Of a DNA stretch of 24,381 nt, positions 15,492-23,412 are shown in pieces. A program made the translations under genes and the position numbers. The stretch lies in contig CAKUAV010000025.1 in the NCBI GenBank assembly GCA_934636425.1, positions 1 to 24,381 of the forward strand. Direction: 5' to 3'. Every line of letters starts with the position of its first letter. Positions within the stretch are counted from its first letter, which is position 1. Below the pieces are notes generated by a model, which saw only the letters and a program-made list of their open reading frames with translations, did no database searches and was not told where the DNA came from. The stretch comes from an uncultured Clostridia bacterium. GTDB taxonomy: Bacteria > Bacillota > Clostridia > Christensenellales > Aristaeellaceae.

Positions 15492-16445
15492 ATGAAAAGG
15501 ACAGTCAATGCAATCGCACTGCTGATGGCGCTTTTGATGCTGGCGACGGTGTTTTCTCAGGCGGCGCTGGCTGAGGGATACTATGTCAGGACGGCGGGCA
15601 ATGTCAATGTGCGCTCGGGCGCGGGAACCGAGTACCGCGTGCTGGGCACGGCCGCCAAGAACAGCGAGCTGACCTATCTGGACGAGGCCAAGACCGACAG
15701 AAACGGCGTGGTGTGGTACAGAGTGCGCCTGAACGCCCGCACGGTGGGCTGGATGTGCTCGAAGTACTGCGCGCTCTACGCCTGCGATACCACAGTTGAG
15801 GTGACCGGCGGACAGGTGCATCTGCGCCGCACGCCCAGCCTGAACGGCGCGAAGCTGGCCACGATGAAGAAGGGCGACAGGCTGACCTATCTCAACGAGA
15901 CGAGCACGGACAGCCGCGGCGTGGTCTGGTACTATGTGAGCGCCAATGGCAAAACCGGCTGGATCTCCTCAAAGTACACCAGGCTGACGAATGGCTCTTC
16001 CGGCGAATACCGTGTGGCCGAAATCACAGGCGATCAGGTCTATCTGCGCGGCTCGGCCAGCCTGAACGGCAAGATAATCGACACGCTCTACAAGGGCGCG
16101 ACGCCCCTCTATCTGAATGAGTCCAAGCAGGACAGCCGCGGCGTGACATGGTATTATGTGCGCGCGAACGGCGGCGCGGGCTGGGTGTCCTCGAAGTACG
16201 CCAAGCTGCGCAGCGTGTCGTCCTCTGGCGCGGCGACCAGCCGTCAGGTGGAAATCACCGGCCGTCAGGTCTATGTGCGCTATGCGCCGAGCCTGTCGGG
16301 CAAGACAATGGACATTCTCTACAAGGGCGATAAGGCCGAATATCTCGAGCAGAGCAGCGTGGACAGCCGCGGCGTGACGTGGTATTACATCCGCACGGAC
16401 GGCGGCGCGGGCTGGGTGTCCTCGAAATATGCTGCGGTCAGATGA
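15492..16445 (+). CDS. Secreted protein of four bacterial SH3 (SH3b) domains
   Basis: The predicted protein has 317 residues. A Sec signal peptide covers ~1-27 (MKR, hydrophobic core, cleavage near ALA-EG). The mature part is four SH3b repeats, near 28-95, 100-165, 173-240 and 250-317. Each has a V-x-L/V-R-x-x-x-S/P-x-L start, a linker of the type TDSRGVVWYYV and an end like GWISSKY or GWVSSKY. SH3b domains commonly bind peptidoglycan. No amidase, peptidase or anchoring domain is attached, so it looks like a binding-only wall protein or an adaptor. The in-frame ATG 15486 abuts GGGGAGG (15479-15485), while ATG 15492 has a 6-nt spacer and is preferred. It is flanked by terminators and is monocistronic. 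Confidence 0.9.
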   Translation: MKRTVNAIALLMALLMLATVFSQAALAEGYYVRTAGNVNVRSGAGTEYRVLGTAAKNSELTYLDEAKTDRNGVVWYRVRLNARTVGWMCSKYCALYACDTTVEVTGGQVHLRRTPSLNGAKLATMKKGDRLTYLNETSTDSRGVVWYYVSANGKTGWISSKYTRLTNGSSGEYRVAEITGDQVYLRGSASLNGKIIDTLYKGATPLYLNESKQDSRGVTWYYVRANGGAGWVSSKYAKLRSVSSSGAATSRQVEITGRQVYVRYAPSLSGKTMDILYKGDKAEYLEQSSVDSRGVTWYYIRTDGGAGWVSSKYAAVR

Positions 16446-16458
16446 CATAAGCAAGCTG

Positions 16459-16487
16459 AGGAGCTGCGCAATGGCGCGGCTCCTTTT
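16459..16487 (+). terminator. Intrinsic terminator of the SH3b gene
   Basis: GGAGC (16460-16464) pairs with GCTCC (16479-16483), and the inner GCGC arms extend the stem to an AATG loop. TTTT follows. Confidence 0.88.
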
Positions 16488-16521
16488 GCGCGCCGCTGCG
16501 TTTGAAAATGCGTTTTTGCGG

Positions 16522-16527
16522 TATAAT
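16522..16527 (+). promoter_or_regulatory. -10 box of the rubrerythrin gene
   Basis: A perfect TATAAT lies about 50 bp before the start. TTGAAA at 16502-16507 is only 14 bp upstream, too close for a standard -35. Either the spacing is suboptimal or another factor helps, for example an oxidative-stress regulator. Confidence 0.6.
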
Positions 16528-16577
16528 AGAAGCGTCGGGCGGACAAGTCCGTCAACACAGTGCGGGAGGGAAAAATC

Positions 16578-17120
16578 ATGAGCGCGAGCAAATATGCGGG
16601 CACACAGACCGAGAAGAACCTGCGGGCGGCCTTTTCGGGCGAATCCGAGGCGCGGAACAAGTATACATTCTTTGCCAGCGTGGCGAAAAAGCAGGGCTTT
16701 GAGCAGATTGCCGATCTGTTCATGAAGACCGCCGACAACGAAAAGGAGCACGCCAAGCTCTGGTTTAAGGAGCTGAACGGTCTGGGCGACACTGCCCAGA
16801 ACCTGCTGCACGCCGCCGAGGGCGAAAACTACGAGTGGACGGATATGTACGACGGCTTTGCCAGAACTGCCGAGGAGGAAGGCTTCCCGGAGCTGGCCGC
16901 GCGCTTTCGGCTGGTGGCCGAGATCGAGCGCCATCACGAGGAGCGCTATCGCGCGCTGCTGAGGAACGTCGAAACGGCCGAGGTGTTTGCCAAGAGCGAG
17001 GTCAAGGTGTGGGAATGCCGAAACTGCGGCCATATCGTCGTCGGGACGGCCGCGCCCGATGTGTGCCCCACCTGCAATCATCCCCAGAGCTATTTCGAGG
17101 TGCGCGCGGAAAACTACTGA
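16578..17120 (+). CDS. Rubrerythrin
   Basis: This 180-residue protein has the standard rubrerythrin layout. Residues ~5-140 form a four-helix ferritin-like di-iron domain, with FSGESEARNKY, the first ExxH in DNEKEHAKLWF, and the second pair in AEEEG and EIERHHEERY. A C-terminal rubredoxin-like domain follows, with WECRNCGH and VCPTCNHP supplying four cysteines for one iron. It reduces hydrogen peroxide in the cytoplasm of anaerobes, usually with electrons from rubredoxin or NADH oxidoreductases. ATG 16578 follows GGGAGG (16565-16570); the open frame upstream lacks a suitable site. It is monocistronic. The short spacer before the tandem array holds no obvious terminator. Confidence 0.96.
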   Translation: MSASKYAGTQTEKNLRAAFSGESEARNKYTFFASVAKKQGFEQIADLFMKTADNEKEHAKLWFKELNGLGDTAQNLLHAAEGENYEWTDMYDGFARTAEEEGFPELAARFRLVAEIERHHEERYRALLRNVETAEVFAKSEVKVWECRNCGHIVVGTAAPDVCPTCNHPQSYFEVRAENY

Positions 17121-17210
17121 CGCGAAACAGATGAACGACAGACCCGGCGCAGGCGCTGAGAAACGCCGCATCGCGCCGGGCATTGTTCATCCAGGCAGTT
17201 CGCATTTAAG

Positions 17211-17820
17211 CCATGCACAACGGCGCTTTGCCCGCGAACCGGCGGGGTTTGCGTGCGAAGGCGGCATTGGGGAGCTTTCGACAGGCTGTGACGCGGTAAA
17301 GGCATTGCGTCTCAGACGGCCAAAGGCGGAAGGGCGGGAATCAGCGTTTCCCGAGGGAAGGTTTGAGACAGAAGCATATGCCATGCACAACGGCGCTTTG
17401 CCCGCGAACTGGCGCGGCTTGCGCGCGAAGGCGGCCTTGGGGAGCTTTCGACAGGCTGACGCGGTAAAGGCATTGCGTCTCAGACGGCCAAAGGCGGAAG
17501 GGTGGGAATCAGCGTTTCCCGAGGGAAGGTTTGAGACAGAAGCATATGCCATGCACAATGGCGCTTTGCCCGCGAACCGGCGGGGTTTGCGTGCGAAGGC
17601 GGCCTTGGGGGAGCTTTCGCCAGGCTGATGCGGTAAAGGCATTGCGTCTCAGACGGCCAAAGGCGGAAGGGCGGGAATCAGCGTTTCCCGAGGGAAGGTT
17701 TGAGACAGAAGCATATGCCATGCACAACGGCGCTTTGCCCGCGAACCGGCGGGGTGTGCGCGGGCAGGCGGCATTGGGGGAGGCTTTCGACAGGCTGTGA
17801 CGCGGTGGAGACGCTGCGTC
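17211..17820. repeat. Tandem array of ~169-bp non-coding units, about 3.6 copies
   Basis: Units begin with CCATGCACAAYGGCGCTTTG at 17211, 17381, 17549 and 17718, giving periods of 170, 168 and 169 bp; the fourth is cut off near 17820. Copies are near-identical. Each contains a CCCGC/GCGGG-type hairpin (weaker in copy 2), an AGCTTTCG(A/C)CAGGCTG block and a TTTCCCGAGGGAA palindrome. The periods are not all multiples of three, so frames on either strand shift between units and the apparent peptides are not conserved as a protein. Its function is unknown. Confidence 0.9.
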
Positions 17821-18273
17821 TTTTTTCTTTTGCGCCGACTTCTGCCGTGGGGATGATGAATGCGGCGCGATGACATTGCAATATACGAAGAGCGCTTCGA
17901 AAATATCATGGGCGGCACGTTTTTTTGCCGCCTCTTGTGTCGTAAGGCTTTGATTTGTTCGCCAAATCTGCGGTTTTCCTGTTCGGATGGAGAAGTAAAT
18001 ACCGAAGGGATTGCCGGTTTTCTATGGGAGACGGCGCGCCCTGAGAGAAAAATCCACTGAGGGTGGGCGTGCGCTGATTCGGTGCGGCAGACCGATGAAG
18101 GGCGGCTCGCGTACGCGTGTAATGACGGCTCAAAACTGATCTGCGCATTGGAAGGCAGAGCTTGGGAGGATCATGCGCCGGAGTTTTCCTGTCATCGGTG
18201 GGGTGGGGAAATGCGCCGATGCTGTGCGGCCGGCGACTTTTCCGTGCGGGCGAGAATTTCGCGGTTTCGTCAA
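17821..18273. other. Intergenic stretch without a convincing gene
   Basis: About 450 bp between the tandem array and the next promoter. The open frames at 17860-18060 and 18082-18387 lack ribosome binding sites and recognisable protein character, and 18082-18387 runs across a consensus promoter. I see no RNA family here. It may be decayed sequence. Confidence 0.5.
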
Positions 18274-18302
18274 TTGACAGAAGAGTCAGACTATGATATA
18301 CT
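18274..18302 (+). promoter_or_regulatory. Consensus promoter for the nucleotidase-domain gene
   Basis: TTGACA (18274-18279) and TATACT (18297-18302) have a 17-bp spacer. The leader to the start at 18510 is unusually long, about 200 nt, and could carry regulation. I recognise no riboswitch in it. Confidence 0.8.
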
Positions 18303-18509
18303 GTTATTGCTGTCACAAGGCAGTTCAGGGCATGCAGAAGCAAGCCGCCATCGCTTTAGGGATTTTTGTCGAATTCCGGTATCATGAAGGTGCCGATGAC
18401 TCTTTTGAAGGGTTGTCGCGCCTTTATTTGTTTACGGAATGACCGGAGCGTGTCTGAAGGCTCTCACTTTTCGGATGCGCTCAAGAAAACAGCGGGGAGG
18501 ACAATTTAT

Positions 18510-19376
18510 ATGAATACCTTCAGGAAATTGCTGGGCGCCGCATTGGCGCTCTGCCTGATCTGCTGCGTGACGGTGAACGCCTATGCGATCACATTTACCG
18601 ACGCGCACGGCAATGTCATCGAGCTGGATGAATCGCTGGAGGCCTATACCGATTTTGCACTGCTCGGCGCGGACGACGCGGCGCGCAGGGCCGAAACCAA
18701 TCTGGGCGATCTGTGGACGGATGCGCTGCGCTGGTTTGCCGCTTCCGGTGAGATCAACGCCTATTTCGAGGAGGACGACGTGACCGCCGGCAACACCGAG
18801 ATCGCCGTGGACGCCGATCACATTGTCGCGCTGTGGAACGGCGGCAATCTGCGCGCCGATGTGCCCGAGGGCAAGTTTGGCGCGGAGACGCTGGCGGAGG
18901 TTCTGCCCTATCCCAACAAGGTGGCCGTGGCGTATATGACCGGCGCTCAGCTGGCCGAGGCGCTGGAGGCCGCTTCTCAGGGGCTGCCCTACGCCGAAGA
19001 GACGGCCGCCGCCTGCGCTTCCTTTATGCAGGTGGCCGGCCTGAAATATACGGTGGACACCTCTGTGGACTATGCCAAAGGGGAAGCCTATGGCGATAAC
19101 TGGTTCAAGGCGACTTCTCTGGGCCGCGTGACCATAGAAGAGGTCAACGGCCAGCCTTTCGACGCGGCGGCCGTTTATGCCGTCATCACCAGCAACGCCA
19201 ACTTCAACGGCATGGACTCCTCGTACATATTCCCGATCGCCGCGGGTGAAAACGAGAAGAGCACCGTCACTACCGCCGTCGTGCGCGACGTGGTCTGGAT
19301 GTATCTGGCCAGCGAGCTGGGCAATGTGGTCGGCGAAGCGTATGCCGAGCCTCAGGGCCGCATCACCGTCAGGTAA
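18510..19376 (+). CDS. Secreted stand-alone 5'-nucleotidase C-terminal domain protein
   Basis: The predicted protein has 288 residues and a Sec signal peptide (~1-26, cleavage near NAYA-IT). The mature protein matches only the C-terminal substrate-binding domain of UshA-type 5'-nucleotidases. Matching blocks are ETNLGDLWTDAL, ALWNGGNLRADVPEG, the PYPNKVAVAYMTGAQLAEALEAA segment, FMQVAGLKYTVD and ITSNANFNGMDSSY. The usual N-terminal metallophosphatase domain, with its DxH, GDxxD and GNHE motifs, is absent. It therefore should not hydrolyse nucleotides alone; it may bind them or need a partner. ATG 18510 follows GGGGAGG with a 9-nt spacer. The open frame extends upstream, but the promoter at 18274 and this site fix the start. 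A terminator follows at 19461. Confidence 0.88.
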   Translation: MNTFRKLLGAALALCLICCVTVNAYAITFTDAHGNVIELDESLEAYTDFALLGADDAARRAETNLGDLWTDALRWFAASGEINAYFEEDDVTAGNTEIAVDADHIVALWNGGNLRADVPEGKFGAETLAEVLPYPNKVAVAYMTGAQLAEALEAASQGLPYAEETAAACASFMQVAGLKYTVDTSVDYAKGEAYGDNWFKATSLGRVTIEEVNGQPFDAAAVYAVITSNANFNGMDSSYIFPIAAGENEKSTVTTAVVRDVVWMYLASELGNVVGEAYAEPQGRITVR

Positions 19377-19460
19377 ATCGAATATTCGGACGTGCTGCAA
19401 CGGCACATCTTATCATCCGGCGCAATTCAGTCGCAGCTGTCTGCCCGGATGAACGGCAGG

Positions 19461-19500
19461 CGACAGCAGGTCCAGTGGGCTTTGCTGTCGTTTGCTTTTT
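19461..19500 (+). terminator. Intrinsic terminator before the moxR gene
   Basis: CGACAGCA (19461-19468) pairs with TGCTGTCG (19483-19490), followed by TTTGCTTTTT. It ends the nucleotidase-domain transcript. It lies only 18 bp before the moxR start, and I see no good promoter in between, so the downstream operon may depend on readthrough at this hairpin. Confidence 0.8.
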
Positions 19501-19518
19501 GGAAAGGGATCGGTACAT

Positions 19519-20475
19519 ATGAATTTGCGACTTGAAAACGTGCTTCGAGAAATTGAAAAAGTGGTTGTCGGAAAGCGGGAAACGCTTGAAAAGGTCGTTA
19601 TGGCGCTGCTGGCGGACGGCCATATACTGCTGGACGATGTTCCGGGCGTGGGCAAGACGACTCTGGCGGTTGCGCTGAGCCGCGCCGTGGGGCTTTCGTT
19701 TCGGCGCGTGCAGTTCACGCCGGACGTGCTGCCTTCCGATATTGTCGGCTTTTCCATGTACGACCGGGACAGCGGAGAATTTCTCTATCGTCCGGGCGCG
19801 GTCAGTCATGTCAATCTGCTGCTGGGCGATGAGATCAACCGCGCGTCCAGCAGAACGCAGTCCGCGCTGCTGGAGGCGATGGAGGAGCGTCAGGTGACGG
19901 TGGACGGAAAGACATATACTCTGGAGCGCCCTTTTCTGGTGATCGCGACGCAGAACAGCGTCGGCGCGGCGGGCACGCAGCCCCTTCCCTATGCGCAGAT
20001 GGATCGCTTTCTGGTTCGGCTGTCTCTGGGCTATCCGGATTACGAGGCGCAGATGAGGATTCTCCATGAAAGGCAGGGCAGAAATCCCATCGAGCAGGTG
20101 GAATGCGTCCTTTCCGCGGAAGAGCTCATCGCCATGCAGCGGGAGGTTCAGAGCGTCACGGCGCGGGACGCCATACTGGACTACATCACCCGCCTGACGC
20201 TTGCCACCCGCGCGCATGAAGCGGTGGACATCGGGGTCAGCCCCCGCGGCGCGCTGTTTCTGGACAGAATGGCGAAGGCGTGCGCATATCTGGACGGCAG
20301 GGATTATGTGACCGGCGCGGACGTTCAGGCGGTTTTCAGCGAAGTCTTTGCGCATCGCATACTGCTGAAGGAGAGCGCCGCTGAGATGAATGCGGAAAAA
20401 GTGCTGCATGATATTCTGAAAAGGACGGAGTCTCCCGACCGGCGCAGCTGCCTTGCGGGATTTGGCAGGAAATGA
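19519..20475 (+). CDS. MoxR-family AAA+ ATPase
   Basis: The predicted protein has 318 residues. Walker A lies within VPGVGKTT at 41-48 with K46. The MoxR block FRRVQFTPDVLPSDIVGFSMYD is present, Walker B is LLGDEIN, and ASSRTQSALLEAMEERQVTVDG and the sensor-1 stretch IATQN follow. The C-terminal lid domain has VSPRGALFLDRMAKA as sensor 2. MoxR ATPases act as chaperones that usually work with DUF58 and VWA proteins encoded next door. Here the stop overlaps the start of the DUF58-containing gene by ATGA. ATG 19519 has AAAGGGA upstream; the longer frame begins inside a terminator hairpin. Confidence 0.95.
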   Translation: MNLRLENVLREIEKVVVGKRETLEKVVMALLADGHILLDDVPGVGKTTLAVALSRAVGLSFRRVQFTPDVLPSDIVGFSMYDRDSGEFLYRPGAVSHVNLLLGDEINRASSRTQSALLEAMEERQVTVDGKTYTLERPFLVIATQNSVGAAGTQPLPYAQMDRFLVRLSLGYPDYEAQMRILHERQGRNPIEQVECVLSAEELIAMQREVQSVTARDAILDYITRLTLATRAHEAVDIGVSPRGALFLDRMAKACAYLDGRDYVTGADVQAVFSEVFAHRILLKESAAEMNAEKVLHDILKRTESPDRRSCLAGFGRK

Positions 20476-21974
20476 AGAAAAAATGGCTGGGATACACGGC
20501 GTGGCTGCTGGCGGCGGCCTGTCTGTATTTCTTTGAAAACAATACGGGAACGCGCATTGTGCTGGCCTGTTCGCTGGCGCTTTGGCTGTTCCCCGCACTG
20601 CGCGCCGCGTTTTTTGCGCCGGACGCCTATCCGGCCGCAGAAGAAGCGCGCGCGGTGACGGCGCAGGCGTTTGCGCAGCGTGACGCGGACGACTCGGCCG
20701 ACGTGCGCCCGTATGTGCCCGGCGATCCGATTCGCCGCATCCACTGGAAGCTCTCCGCCAGAAAGGGCGAGCTGCTGGTTCGGGAGAGCGCGCATGAATG
20801 GGAGGCCGCCGAGGAAGAGAAGCGGACGCCGTCGAAAGCTGCGCCTGGAAATAATGCGAAGCTTGCAAAGCTTTCATGGCTGCTGACGGCGGGGCTGCTG
20901 CTGAGCCTTCTTCTTTTGCTGACTCCCGCGGCCGGAAACGGCGTTCGGGCGCTGTGCAACCGGCTGTTTGCGGCCAGCGAAGCGGTGAATGCCTATTCGT
21001 ATGACTATTTTCCGATTGCCGACGAACACGGCGCTGGGCTGGCGGCCTTTTTGCTTTCGCTTGCCGGCGCTTTGCTTGCGGCGCTGATTTTCTGCCTGCG
21101 CAGCCGCGCGCTGACATTGGCCGCTGCGGCGGCTCTGACATTGGGGCAGTGCTATTTCGGGCTTTCGCTTCCGGCGTGGCTCAATGTTTCGGCGTACGGC
21201 CTCATTGCCCTGCGGCTGATGCGCCGCCCCCTTTCTCGCAGAGACGCGCTGATATTCGGCGCATTTGTCATTGCGGCGAGCCTTCTTACAGCGTTCATCC
21301 TTCCCGGCGTGCATGAACCGACAGAGGCGCTTTCAGAAACGGCGCGCGATTATCTGAGCCGGATGGCGCAGCACATTGCCGGAAGCCATATGGAGGCGCC
21401 GGAGGGAGAAACGGAAACCAGGCATGTGTTTACGCAGTCGCTCAAAAGCGGAGATCGCGCGGCCGCCACCGAGCGCGAATTTCGGCTGGTGACGGTCGAA
21501 GAAGAGCAGATTTCCATGCCGCACTGGGTCAACTATCTGAAGATCATACTGCTGCTTTTGTGCTGCGGCGCGCTGCTGATACTGCCCTTTGCGCCGTTTG
21601 CGCTGCTGAACGCGCGAAAAAAGAAGGCGGAGGAAGCGAGGAAGGCGTTCCAGTCGCCGGACGTCAACGAGGCGGTCTGCGCCGTATTCGCAAGCGTCAT
21701 ACTGTGGCTGGAATACACGGGATGCGGCGCGGGCAATCTGCTTTACAGGCAATGGACGGATGCGCTGTCCCGGGAGCTGTCCGAAGACTATGCGGCGCTC
21801 TTTTCGAACTGCGCCATGGATTTCGAGACGGCGGTCTACAGCGGGCGCGCGCTCCCCGAGGCGGCGCGGCAGCGGGCGCTGGAGCTGCTGGCGAATACGG
21901 AAGCTGTTTTGTACCGGAAAGCCGAATGGAAGCAGCGCTTTCTTTTGAAATACTGGGTGTGCCTATGCGAATGA
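20472..21974 (+). CDS. Compact DUF58 membrane protein with extra transmembrane region
   Basis: The predicted protein has 500 residues. Two N-terminal helices (~5-22, 28-47) precede the DUF58 signature DVRPYVPGDPIRRIHWK at 77-93, followed by SARKGELLVRE. In ordinary DUF58 proteins this motif follows a longer beta domain, which here is reduced to about 30 residues. After ~130 comes a second membrane region of about six helices (to ~285), then a soluble segment, one more helix (~355-380) and a C-terminal helical part (~400-500). That C-terminal part resembles the tail (DUF4129-like) of transglutaminase-type membrane proteins. In the usual moxR-DUF58-tgpA order these are separate genes. No transglutaminase Cys-His-Asp motif is visible. 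I read it as a fusion or condensed form; the C-terminal match is tentative. Confidence 0.72.
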   Translation: MKKKWLGYTAWLLAAACLYFFENNTGTRIVLACSLALWLFPALRAAFFAPDAYPAAEEARAVTAQAFAQRDADDSADVRPYVPGDPIRRIHWKLSARKGELLVRESAHEWEAAEEEKRTPSKAAPGNNAKLAKLSWLLTAGLLLSLLLLLTPAAGNGVRALCNRLFAASEAVNAYSYDYFPIADEHGAGLAAFLLSLAGALLAALIFCLRSRALTLAAAAALTLGQCYFGLSLPAWLNVSAYGLIALRLMRRPLSRRDALIFGAFVIAASLLTAFILPGVHEPTEALSETARDYLSRMAQHIAGSHMEAPEGETETRHVFTQSLKSGDRAAATEREFRLVTVEEEQISMPHWVNYLKIILLLLCCGALLILPFAPFALLNARKKKAEEARKAFQSPDVNEAVCAVFASVILWLEYTGCGAGNLLYRQWTDALSRELSEDYAALFSNCAMDFETAVYSGRALPEAARQRALELLANTEAVLYRKAEWKQRFLLKYWVCLCE

Positions 21975-22990
21975 GTATGAAGCGAATTTTGTGCATTCTG
22001 GCGGCGATTTTTTGCCTGACGCTCTGCGCCTGCAGAAGCCGCACCACGCTCGGCGGCCAGGCCGGGAGCGAATACCGGTCGGATCGTGCGGAGCGGGCCG
22101 ACGCGTCGCTGTCCGGAGAGACAGTCGACGCCATGGCGGACGAGAGCGATCCCGCAGCCGAGACGGACAGCGGCGGCGCGGGCGGCGAACAGACGCGGGA
22201 AAATCCCGAGGCCGATCGCAGGGAATATGACGAAAACGCGCCGGCGGAAATCGTTTCGGGAACGGACAGAGCCGTTCACACAGACGGCGAGGGCGAGGGC
22301 GCGCCGAACGCCGGCGAAGGCGATTCAAAGCCCGTTTCAAAGCTGAATGACACGGCGGAAAATGTCGCGGCGCAGACTGTGGCCGCCGAGCAGGCCGAGC
22401 AGGTCGGCGTTTCCGAAGCCGCCGAAGCCGCCGATTCGGCCATGACTTATTTTACCGTGCTGCTCGAGCAGCGCACAGGCGCGCTGTTTGAATGCCAGAG
22501 GCAGAGCGTGTACTGGGAAACGGCGGAGGAGCGCGTGACGGTGTATAAGACGTCGCTGGAGCACAATCTGATCGTCGGAGCCGGCGCGTATGATGTTTCC
22601 GCGCGATTGCTGGAGGAAAATCTGCGCGTGGACGACGGCTGGGTTGTCCGCAAGAACCCGGGCGTGATCGTCAAGATTGTGGACGGCGGCGTTCTGGGCA
22701 CGGGCGTTTACTCGACGGCGGCCGCTCAGAAGGCCTGCACGCATTTGCTTGGCCGCGAGGGCTGGAAGGGCATTGACGCGGTCAGAAACAGGCGGATCGT
22801 AATACTGTCCGAGGAGCTGCTCTCCGCGCCCCATCTTCAGACGGCGGCGATGATCATCATTGCCAAGACGGCCAGTCCTGCGCTCTTTGACGATGTTGAC
22901 GCCGACAAAATGCTGGAGATGCTGGCGGAGGAGGCCACGGGCTCTCTGCCGGCGGGGATATACTATTACACCGAACAGGGGGACTTTTGA
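21971..22990 (+). CDS. Lipoprotein with acidic linker and TroA/BtuF-like C-terminal half
   Basis: The predicted protein has about 339 residues. A lipoprotein signal peptide ends in the lipobox LCAC near residue 20. Residues ~25-155 are low-complexity, rich in Glu, Ala, Asp and Gly. The C-terminal ~180 residues resemble one lobe of a metal- or cobalamin-type periplasmic binding protein. The blocks are VRKNPGVIVKIVDGGVLGTGVYST, GWKGIDAVRNRRIVILSEELLSAPH and IIIAKTASPALFDDVD, which parallel the W-x-x-l-x-A-V-k-n-g-r-V and lhP-x-l-F features of that family. A full N-terminal lobe is missing. The start overlaps the upstream stop (ATGA at 21971); ATG 21965 and 21977 are alternatives, all with weak ribosome sites. 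The operon also encodes an ECF S component, so a role in micronutrient capture is plausible. Confidence 0.65.
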   Translation: MSMKRILCILAAIFCLTLCACRSRTTLGGQAGSEYRSDRAERADASLSGETVDAMADESDPAAETDSGGAGGEQTRENPEADRREYDENAPAEIVSGTDRAVHTDGEGEGAPNAGEGDSKPVSKLNDTAENVAAQTVAAEQAEQVGVSEAAEAADSAMTYFTVLLEQRTGALFECQRQSVYWETAEERVTVYKTSLEHNLIVGAGAYDVSARLLEENLRVDDGWVVRKNPGVIVKIVDGGVLGTGVYSTAAAQKACTHLLGREGWKGIDAVRNRRIVILSEELLSAPHLQTAAMIIIAKTASPALFDDVDADKMLEMLAEEATGSLPAGIYYYTEQGDF

Positions 22991-23412
22991 TGGATATCCT
23001 CGTCATTGACGGACAGGGCGGAAAGCTGGGGCGCAAATTGCTGGAAAGCATACGCAAGACCTGCCCCGATGCGGCGATCACCGCCGTCGGCACAAACAGC
23101 ATCGCCACGCAGAACATGCTCGGCTGCGGCTGCGCAGACAATCTGGCCACCGGCGAAAATGCCGTGATCGTCGCCTGCCGGAAGGCGGACGTCATCGTGG
23201 GTCCTCTGGGAATCATTGCCGCCGACGCGCTGTTTGGAGAAATTTCTCCGCGCATGGCGGCCGCCGTTGCGTCCAGCGACGCTCGCCGCGTTCTGATTCC
23301 CATGAATCTGTGCGATACCTATGTGGCGGGCGTCATGCGAGGCTCCGGCGCCATATTGGAGGACGCAATGGAACACATCAGAGGGCTGATGGAGAAGGAG
23401 AACGACCGATGA
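22990..23412 (+). CDS. DUF3842 family protein
   Basis: The 140-residue protein is typical of DUF3842. It starts with ILVIDGQGGKLGRKLLESI, a nucleotide-binding-like GQGG loop, followed by AVGTNSIATQNML, VGPLGIIAADALFGEISP and IPMNLCDTYVAGV. The function of the family is unknown; it is widespread in Clostridia. The start overlaps the preceding stop (TGATG), with AGGGGGA as ribosome site, and the stop overlaps the next start by ATGA. Tight coupling to an ECF S component suggests a part in the same uptake process. Confidence 0.88.
   Translation: MDILVIDGQGGKLGRKLLESIRKTCPDAAITAVGTNSIATQNMLGCGCADNLATGENAVIVACRKADVIVGPLGIIAADALFGEISPRMAAAVASSDARRVLIPMNLCDTYVAGVMRGSGAILEDAMEHIRGLMEKENDR

Noticed and set aside
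17187..17800. Repetitive peptides encoded on both strands of the tandem array
   Set aside because: Unit lengths of 170, 168 and 169 bp shift the frame between copies, there is no consistent ribosome site, and the peptides are Arg/Ala-rich shadow-like sequences.
17211..17820. CRISPR array
   Set aside because: The whole ~169-bp unit is repeated. There is no alternation of short repeats with unique spacers, and no cas gene is present.
17860..18060. Small open frame of 66 codons
   Set aside because: No ribosome binding site, no promoter and no recognisable protein character.
18020..18060. Possible TPP riboswitch because of a CTGAGA stretch
   Set aside because: The other conserved TPP elements (ACCTGAT and the second helix) are absent, and it lies upstream of the mapped promoter boxes.
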